DNA of 11,652 nt from Allobosea sp. (GTDB taxonomy: Bacteria > Pseudomonadota > Alphaproteobacteria > Rhizobiales > Beijerinckiaceae): positions 1 through 11,652 of the forward strand of contig JAKFWE010000506.1 of assembly GCA_021732895.1 (NCBI GenBank), given 5' to 3'. Shown here piece by piece: positions 6,543 to 11,652 of the stretch; within the stretch, counting starts at the first letter, position 1; each line of letters starts with the position of its first letter. The position numbers and the translations under genes are program-made. The notes beneath the pieces are model-generated. The model was not told the origin of the DNA. It did no database searches and was given only the letters and a program-made list of their open reading frames with translations.

Positions 6543-6602
6543 GTTGGCGCACGCCCAGCCGGAGGCAACAGGCCCCGCCGGAAGCCAGGCAAGCCCGCAG
6601 AC

Positions 6603-7301
6603 ATGACCGCGCCGACGAAGACCGTTCAGCCGACCGAGGATCCGGACCGCCGCGTCGTCACCGAAAGCGGCGTCGCCGCGCGCGTGGCCGCGATCGTCGA
6701 GCCGGCGATCCTCGATCTCGGCTACCGGCTCGTGCGGGTGCGCGTCTCCGGACAGAACGGCTGCACCGTGCAGATCATGGCGGAGCGGCCGGACGGCACG
6801 ATGAATGTCGAGGGCTGCGAGGCGGTCAGCCAGGCCGTCTCGCCGGCGCTCGATGTCGAGGATCCGGTTCAGGTCGCCTATCATCTCGAAGTCTCGTCGC
6901 CCGGCATCGACCGGCCGCTGGTGCGCCCGAGCGACTTCGCGCGCTGGGCCGGCCATCTCGCCAAAATCGACACCGACCAGATCGTGGCCGGCCGCAAGCG
7001 CTTTCGCGGCGTCCTGCGCGGCGTCGAGGGCGGCGATGTCCTGCTCACCCGCGACGACGCCAGATCGGACGAGGACCGCGACGTCGCGATCCCGCTGGCG
7101 CGGATCGGCGAGGCGCGCCTCGTCCTGACAGACGCTCTGGTGACGGAATCTCTGCGGCGCGGCAAGGCTGGGCTGCCGCCGGAAATGCCGCCGGCCGACG
7201 GCGTCGCCGCGGCGCCGAAAGGCCGCAGGAAATCGCTGGGCCCGCGCCCTGACAAGGCGCGCGGACCGGATTCGCACGAAGCAAGAACCGAAGAGGAGTG
7301 A
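6603..7301 (+). CDS. rimP: Ribosome maturation factor RimP
   Basis: RimP assists assembly of the 30S ribosomal subunit in the cytosol. The 232-residue product has the two-domain family form. The N-terminal domain includes VEPAILDLGYRLVRVRV and CTVQIMAERPDGTMNVEGCE. The hallmark YHLEVSSPGIDRPL starts at residue 93. It is followed by the Sm-like C-terminal domain (RFRGVLRGVEGGDVLLT, VAIPLARIGEARLV). A basic, low-complexity tail of about 55 residues follows; it is absent from the roughly 150-residue E. coli protein but usual in alphaproteobacteria. The ATG at 6603 has no strong Shine-Dalgarno; GGAGG at 6561-6565 is too far away to serve it. RimP heads the rimP-nusA-ylxR-infB operon, with only 5 nt between its stop and the nusA start. 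Expression is probably shaped by the leader terminator at 6513-6542. Confidence 0.95.
   Translation: MTAPTKTVQPTEDPDRRVVTESGVAARVAAIVEPAILDLGYRLVRVRVSGQNGCTVQIMAERPDGTMNVEGCEAVSQAVSPALDVEDPVQVAYHLEVSSPGIDRPLVRPSDFARWAGHLAKIDTDQIVAGRKRFRGVLRGVEGGDVLLTRDDARSDEDRDVAIPLARIGEARLVLTDALVTESLRRGKAGLPPEMPPADGVAAAPKGRRKSLGPRPDKARGPDSHEARTEEE
7292..7298 (+). promoter_or_regulatory. Ribosome binding site deciding the nusA start
   Basis: AGAGGAG lies 8 nt before ATG 7307 and within the last codons of rimP. A GTG at 7298 is also in frame, but it overlaps this site, so ATG 7307 is the better start. Confidence 0.75.
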
Positions 7302-7306
7302 GCGCC

Positions 7307-8908
7307 ATGGTCGTCGCCGCAAACAGGCTCGAATGGCTGCAGATCGCGGACGCCGTCGCCCGCGAGAAATCGATCGACCGCCAGATCGTGCTCGACGCGA
7401 TGGAGGACGCGATCGCGCGGGCCGCCCGCTCCCGCTACGGCGCCGAGACCGACGTCCATGCCGAGATCAACACCAAGACCGGCGAGTTGCGGCTCGCCCG
7501 CCATCTCCAGGTGGTCGAACTGGTCGACAACGGCGCGGTCGAGATCACCATCGACGAGGCCAAGCGCCACAACCCGGCCGCCCAGGTCGGCGACGTCATC
7601 GCCGATCCGCTGCCGCCCTTCGATTTCGGCCGCATCGCCGCGCAGGCGGCCAAGCAGGTCATCGTCCAGAAGGTGCGCGAGGCCGAGCGCGACCGGCAGT
7701 ACGACGAGTACAAGGATCGCATCGGCGAGATCGTCAACGGCGCGGTCAAGCGCGTCGAATACGGCAACGTCTTCATCGATCTCGGACGCGGCGAGGCGAT
7801 CATCCGCCGCGACGAGATGATCCCGCGCGAGACCTTCAAGGTCGGCGACCGGGCGCGCGCCTATCTCTACGACGTCCGCCGCGAGCCGCGCGGGCCGCAG
7901 ATCTTCCTGTCGCGCACGCATCCGCAGTTCATGGCCAAGCTCTTCGGCCAGGAAGTGCCCGAAATCTACGACGGCATCGTCGAGGTCAAGGCGGTCGCCC
8001 GCGACCCGGGCTCGCGCGCCAAGATCGCGGTGATCTCGCGCGATTCCTCGATCGATCCGGTCGGCGCCTGCGTCGGCATGCGCGGCTCGCGCGTGCAGGC
8101 CGTGGTCGGCGAGCTGCAGGGCGAGAAGATCGACATCATTCCCTGGTCGCCGGACGTCGCGACCTTCGTCGTCAACGCGCTGCAGCCGGCCGAGGTCGCG
8201 AAGGTGGTGCTCGACGAGGAGGCCGACAAGATCGAGGTCGTGGTGCCCGACGAGCAGCTCTCGCTGGCCATCGGCCGGCGCGGCCAGAATGTGCGCCTCG
8301 CCTCGCAGCTCACCGGCTGGGACATCGACATCCTGACCGAGGCCGAGGAATCGGAGCGCCGCCAGAAGGAGTTCCTGAGCCGCACCGAGATCTTCATGAG
8401 CGCGCTCAACGTCGACGAGACGGTCGGCCAGCTGCTCGCCTCGGAAGGGTTCCGCTCGGTCGAGGAGGTCGCCTATGTCGATCCTTCCGAGCTCTCCTCG
8501 ATCGAGGGCTTCGACGAGGACACCGCCGCCGAAATCCAGTCGCGCGCACAGGAGCACCTCGCCGCGATCGAGGCCGAGTTCGAGGAGCGGCGCATCGCGC
8601 TCGGCGTCGAGGACGGGCTTCGCGAGGTCGACGGCGTCACCACCGCGATGATGGCGGCGCTCGGCGAGAACGAGGTCAAGTCGGTCGAGGATCTCGCCGG
8701 CTGCGCCACGGACGACCTGACCGGCTGGACCGAGCGCAAGGACGGCGAGACCACGCGCCACGCCGGCTATCTCGACGGGTTCGACCTGTCGCGCCAGGAC
8801 GCGGAGGCGATCATCATGGCGGCCCGCGTGCTGGCGGGCTGGATCGAGCCGGCGGCCGAGGAGACGCAGGCGGAGGGCGAGACCGACGACGCGCCCGCCA
8901 CGGCCTGA
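7307..8908 (+). CDS. nusA: Transcription termination/antitermination factor NusA
   Basis: NusA binds RNA polymerase and nascent RNA and tunes pausing, intrinsic termination and antitermination. The product is 533 residues from ATG 7307. Domains in order: the polymerase-binding N-terminal domain (about 1-130; NRLEWLQIADAVAREKSID), an S1 domain (about 142-205; VKRVEYGNVFIDLG), KH1 with GACVGMRGSRV at 253-263, KH2 with LAIGRRGQNVRLA near 320-332, then two acidic helix-hairpin-helix repeat units (about 366-430 and 440-515), followed by an acidic tail. The C-terminal repeats resemble the AR1/AR2 units of E. coli NusA, which contact lambda N and the polymerase alpha subunit; here they are inferred from layout. 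The second operon gene, it is 5 nt from rimP and 11 nt from ylxR. It is intact. Confidence 0.97.
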   Translation: MVVAANRLEWLQIADAVAREKSIDRQIVLDAMEDAIARAARSRYGAETDVHAEINTKTGELRLARHLQVVELVDNGAVEITIDEAKRHNPAAQVGDVIADPLPPFDFGRIAAQAAKQVIVQKVREAERDRQYDEYKDRIGEIVNGAVKRVEYGNVFIDLGRGEAIIRRDEMIPRETFKVGDRARAYLYDVRREPRGPQIFLSRTHPQFMAKLFGQEVPEIYDGIVEVKAVARDPGSRAKIAVISRDSSIDPVGACVGMRGSRVQAVVGELQGEKIDIIPWSPDVATFVVNALQPAEVAKVVLDEEADKIEVVVPDEQLSLAIGRRGQNVRLASQLTGWDIDILTEAEESERRQKEFLSRTEIFMSALNVDETVGQLLASEGFRSVEEVAYVDPSELSSIEGFDEDTAAEIQSRAQEHLAAIEAEFEERRIALGVEDGLREVDGVTTAMMAALGENEVKSVEDLAGCATDDLTGWTERKDGETTRHAGYLDGFDLSRQDAEAIIMAARVLAGWIEPAAEETQAEGETDDAPATA

Positions 8909-8919
8909 GCGGACGAGCG

Positions 8920-9633
8920 ATGAAGCAGCCGGCGACGGCGCGCGACGCGCACAGGGGCGGGCCGGAGCGGAGCTGCGTCGTCACCCGGTCGGTCAAGCAT
9001 CCGGACGACCTGATTCGCTTCGTCGTCGGGCCCGACGACGCGCTGACGCCGGATCTGCGGCGCAAGCTGCCCGGCCGCGGCGTCTGGACCAGCCTCTCGG
9101 CCGCGACGGTCGGCGAGGCGATCAGGCGCAAGGCGTTCGAGCGCTCGCTGAAGACCAGGGTCGTGGTGCCGCCGGATCTGGTGGCGACGGTCGGCGCGCT
9201 GATGGCGCGGGACGCGGTCCAGGCGCTGTCCATGGCCAACAAGGCCGGGCTGGTCCAGGCCGGCTTCGCCAAGGTCGAGGCCATGATCGGCGCGGGCAAG
9301 GCCGCCGCCGTGATCGCGGCCAGCGACGCCGCGGAGGATGGACGCCGCAAGATCGGCCAGGCCCTGAAGCGGGCGGCGCTGGCGCGCGAAGAGGCCGGGC
9401 TGAAGCCGCGGCGGACGCCCGTCGTGACGGATTTCGCCGCGATCGATTTGGAATTGGCGTTGGGGCGGGCACATGTGATACATGCGGCGCTTGCTCCGGG
9501 TCCAGCGACTGAGGGTTTCCTCTCCCGCTGGCGTCGGCTCGTCCGATACCGGACGGACGACGCCGGCCTCGGCGCGCCGGAAGGCCCGGAGAATGTCGAA
9601 GACCGGGCCGACGAAGCGACAGGACAGGCCTAG
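8920..9633 (+). CDS. ylxR: YlxR-family (DUF448) RNA-binding protein with C-terminal L7Ae-like region
   Basis: The 237-residue product is a predicted cytosolic nucleic-acid-binding protein. The N-terminal YlxR/DUF448 domain shows ERSCVVTRSV (16-25), DLIRFVV (30-36) and LPGRGVWTS (50-58), and continues to about residue 80. The region from about 85 to 170 (TVGALMARDAVQALSMANKAGLV, AKVEAMIGAGKAAAVIAASDA) looks like an L7Ae/YlxQ-type fold, a unit that is a separate gene (ylxQ) in the Bacillus operon. A variable basic then acidic tail follows. ATG 8920 is the first start after the nusA stop, 11 nt away, with GGACGAG just upstream. The cluster GAT TTG GAA TTG GCG TTG and an ATA codon near 9445-9480 are atypical for this GC-rich gene. 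The role in the cell is not settled; the operon position ties it to translation or transcription. Confidence 0.9.
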   Translation: MKQPATARDAHRGGPERSCVVTRSVKHPDDLIRFVVGPDDALTPDLRRKLPGRGVWTSLSAATVGEAIRRKAFERSLKTRVVVPPDLVATVGALMARDAVQALSMANKAGLVQAGFAKVEAMIGAGKAAAVIAASDAAEDGRRKIGQALKRAALAREEAGLKPRRTPVVTDFAAIDLELALGRAHVIHAALAPGPATEGFLSRWRRLVRYRTDDAGLGAPEGPENVEDRADEATGQA

Positions 9634-9645
9634 CAAGGCAAAAAC

Positions 9646-9690
9646 GGCAAGACCAAAAGCGGCAAGACCGAAAGCGGCAGGACCGAAAGC
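9646..9690 (+). repeat. Three-copy 15-bp tandem repeat just upstream of infB
   Basis: The units GGCAAGACCAAAAGC (9646-9660), GGCAAGACCGAAAGC (9661-9675) and GGCAGGACCGAAAGC (9676-9690) differ by one substitution each. A degenerate unit seems to precede them. The array fills most of the 60-nt gap between the ylxR stop and infB and ends 3 nt before the infB ATG. The AGGA inside the last unit, 11 nt from the ATG, is the best available infB ribosome site, at somewhat long spacing. Confidence 0.88.
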
Positions 9691-9693
9691 ATA

Positions 9694-11652
9694 ATGAGCG
9701 ATACCAAGACCCCGGGCGACAAGACCTTGACCGTCAATCCCCCGAAGACGCTGAGCCTGAAGCGGCCTGTCGAGCAGAGCACTGTTCGGCAGAGCTTCTC
9801 GCATGGGCGCTCCAAGCAGGTCGTCGTCGAGGTCAAGCGGCGGCTGGGCGGAGACGTCAAGGAAGCGCCGGTCGCGCGCGCGCCCCAGCCTGCGGTCGTT
9901 CCGGCCGCGCCGCGCCCGGTCGTGCCCTCGCCGCCGCCCGTGACGAGGCCGGCCGGGAGCATGCTGCTGCGCACGCTGTCGGACGACGAGAAGGATGCGC
10001 GCCAGCGCGCCCTGAGCGATTCCCGCAGCCGCGAGGCCGAGCAGCGCAAGATCGCCGAGGAGGAGGCCCGCATCCGCGCCGAGCGCGAGAGCCGCGAGCG
10101 CGCCGAGCGCGAGGCCGCCCTGTCGCGCCAGCGCGAGGAGGAGGAGCGCCGCCGCCAGGAGGACGACCGCAAGCGCCGCGCCGATAGCGCCGTGCGCCAG
10201 CGGATGGTCGAGGATGCGGCCCCGCGCGCCTCCGCGCCCGCCGCCACGCCTTCCTCGCCGGCGCCCGCCCCTGCGGCGCCTGCCCGGGAATTCGCCGCCG
10301 CGCCGCGCAGTCCGATGCGCGACCCCGGATCCCGCCCGCCGAGCCTCGATCCGCCGCGGCCGCCGCGGGCGCCCCGCGTCGTCGATCCGAACGCCGGCGC
10401 CGAGCCGGCCGTGACCCGCCCGGCGCGCCAGGTTCCGACGCCGTCCTCGGCGCGGCGGCCCGACGATGGCGAGGCGAGGCCCGCCTTCCGCCGTCCCGGC
10501 GGCGCCGGCGGCCCTGCTCGCGCGCCCGTGCCCGCGCCGAAAGCGCCCAAGGTCGGCGAAAAACCGCGCGGCCGCCTGACGCTTTCGACCGCCACCGGCG
10601 GCGACGACGAGCGCACGCGCTCGGTCGCGGCCTTCCGCCGCCGCGTTCAGCGCATGACCGGGCACCGCGCCTCGGACGTCGCCAAGGAACGCGTGATGCG
10701 CGAGGTGATCATTCCCGAGACGATCACCATCCAGGAACTCGCCAACCGCATGACGGAGCGCGGCGTCGACGTCATCCGCCTGCTGATGAAGCAGGGCGCG
10801 ATGCACAAGATCACGGACGTGATCGACGCCGACACGGCCCAGATCGTGGCCGAGGAAATGGGCCACAAGGTCAAGCGCGTCGCCGATTCCGACGTCGAGG
10901 GCGACCTGTTTCTCGATGACGATCCGCCCGACACCCTGGGGCCGAGACCGGCCGTCGTCACCATCATGGGCCATGTCGATCACGGCAAGACCTCGCTGCT
11001 CGACGCGATCCGCCAGACCCATGTCGTCACCGGCGAGGCCGGCGGCATCACCCAGCATATCGGCGCCTACCAGGTGAAGACGCCGTCCGGCGCCCAGGTC
11101 ACCTTCATCGACACGCCGGGCCACGCCGCCTTCACGGCGATGCGCGCGCGCGGCGCCAAGGTGACCGACGTCGTCGTGCTCGTGGTCGCGGCCGATGACG
11201 GCGTGATGCCGCAGACGGTCGAGGCCATCAACCACGCCAAGGCGGCCGGCGTGCCGCTGATCGTCGCGATCAACAAGATCGACAAGTCCGACTCCAGTCC
11301 GGAGCGGGTCCGGGCGGAGCTGCTGCAATACGAGGTCCAGGTCGAGACGCTCGGCGGCGAGACGCTCGAGATCGAGGTTTCGGCCAAGACCGGCAAGAAC
11401 CTCGACAAGCTGCTCGAGGCGATCGCGCTGCAGGCCGAGCTGCTCGACCTCAAGGCCAACCCAGACCGTCCGGCCGAGGGCACCGTAATCGAAGCCAAGC
11501 TCGACCGCGGCCGCGGCCCGGTCGCTACCGTGCTCGTCCAGCGCGGCACGCTGCGCACCGGCGACATCGTCGTCGCGGGCTCCGAGTGGGGCCGCGTGCG
11601 CGCGCTGATCGGCGACACCGGGGCCCAGATCAAGGAGGCGCCGCCGGCGCTT
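9694..11652 (+). CDS. infB: Translation initiation factor IF-2 (3'-truncated by window end)
   Basis: IF-2 is the GTPase that brings initiator fMet-tRNA to the 30S subunit and promotes subunit joining. The frame is open from ATG 9694 to the window end: 653 codons with no stop, so domains II-IV are mostly or wholly missing. The N-terminus (MSDTKTPGDKTL, TLSLKRP, VRQSFSHGRSKQVVVEVKRR) matches alphaproteobacterial IF-2. It is followed by a Pro/Ala linker, a charged Glu/Arg coiled-coil-like stretch (about residues 98-170), another Pro/Ala-rich linker, and the IF2_N region with IPETITIQELANRM. G-domain motifs are complete: G1 GHVDHGKT at 426-433, G3 DTPGH at 473-477, G4 NKID at 527-530 and G5 SAK at 563-565. 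The stop TAA of a small overlapping frame shares a base with this ATG (TAATG). It is the last gene of the operon visible here. Confidence 0.97.
   Translation, partial: MSDTKTPGDKTLTVNPPKTLSLKRPVEQSTVRQSFSHGRSKQVVVEVKRRLGGDVKEAPVARAPQPAVVPAAPRPVVPSPPPVTRPAGSMLLRTLSDDEKDARQRALSDSRSREAEQRKIAEEEARIRAERESRERAEREAALSRQREEEERRRQEDDRKRRADSAVRQRMVEDAAPRASAPAATPSSPAPAPAAPAREFAAAPRSPMRDPGSRPPSLDPPRPPRAPRVVDPNAGAEPAVTRPARQVPTPSSARRPDDGEARPAFRRPGGAGGPARAPVPAPKAPKVGEKPRGRLTLSTATGGDDERTRSVAAFRRRVQRMTGHRASDVAKERVMREVIIPETITIQELANRMTERGVDVIRLLMKQGAMHKITDVIDADTAQIVAEEMGHKVKRVADSDVEGDLFLDDDPPDTLGPRPAVVTIMGHVDHGKTSLLDAIRQTHVVTGEAGGITQHIGAYQVKTPSGAQVTFIDTPGHAAFTAMRARGAKVTDVVVLVVAADDGVMPQTVEAINHAKAAGVPLIVAINKIDKSDSSPERVRAELLQYEVQVETLGGETLEIEVSAKTGKNLDKLLEAIALQAELLDLKANPDRPAEGTVIEAKLDRGRGPVATVLVQRGTLRTGDIVVAGSEWGRVRALIGDTGAQIKEAPPAL

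Noticed and set aside
6380..6545. A tRNA or known RNA gene upstream of rimP, as metY lies in E. coli
   Set aside because: No T-loop GGTTC-type box, anticodon arm or acceptor-stem pairing could be found; only about 40 nt lie between the putative start and the terminator.
7298..7306. GTG 7298 as nusA start
   Set aside because: It overlaps the Shine-Dalgarno AGAGGAG, which is ideally placed for ATG 7307.
9961..9963. Internal infB start giving a shorter IF-2 isoform
   Set aside because: The in-frame ATG has GGGAG only one base upstream, too close to serve, and no other internal start has a well-spaced ribosome site.
8767..11328. 853-codon minus-strand open frame opposite ylxR and infB
   Set aside because: It lies wholly opposite strongly recognised plus-strand genes, has low-complexity Arg/Gly/Ala composition and no recognisable motif. 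Long antisense frames are expected from the codon bias of such GC-rich DNA.
1..11652. CRISPR array, prophage, insertion sequence, toxin-antitoxin or biosynthetic cluster
   Set aside because: No spaced direct-repeat array, transposase, integrase or accessory gene set was seen; apart from the DUF2336 gene, the genes are conserved housekeeping or regulatory ones.

Overview
The window is about 11.7 kb of GC-rich chromosomal DNA. Its gene set and order are those of the housekeeping core of an alphaproteobacterium, most likely a member of the Hyphomicrobiales (Rhizobiales) such as a Bosea- or Methylobacterium-like genus. The genus is inference and cannot be settled from this window. The order corC - lnt - XRE regulator - metK - trmB - (DUF2336 gene on the opposite strand) - rimP - nusA - ylxR - infB matches that lineage. 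No phage, transposase, CRISPR, rRNA or tRNA gene was seen.

Left part (1-4400): the 3' part of a CBS-domain CorC/HlyC protein is followed after 23 bp by lnt (apolipoprotein N-acyltransferase). Next come a small SinR/PraR-like HTH regulator and metK (S-adenosylmethionine synthetase, GTG start with a good Shine-Dalgarno). metK ends at a textbook intrinsic terminator. The 180-bp leader between the regulator and metK is unusually structured: it holds mutually exclusive inverted repeats and a perfect 14-bp tandem duplication.

Middle (4400-6600): a 100-bp REP-like palindromic element made of three abutting hairpins lies between metK and trmB (tRNA m7G46 methyltransferase, a user of the SAM made by MetK). 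trmB runs tail-to-tail into a minus-strand DUF2336 gene with a 26-bp overlap. That gene is divergent from the rimP operon. The 288-bp divergent region holds a sigma70-like promoter facing rimP, followed about 40 bp downstream by a strong intrinsic terminator that precedes rimP, which is an attenuator-like layout.

Right part (6600-11652): this is the classic rimP-nusA-ylxR-infB operon for 30S maturation, transcription elongation/termination and translation initiation. The genes are tightly packed. YlxR is the long alphaproteobacterial form with an apparent C-terminal L7Ae-like part. A three-copy 15-bp tandem repeat lies directly before infB. infB starts at 9694 and runs off the window with its G domain present. 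Nothing here is clearly a new multigene system. The most interesting signals are regulatory: the metK leader, the rimP leader terminator and the junction before infB.
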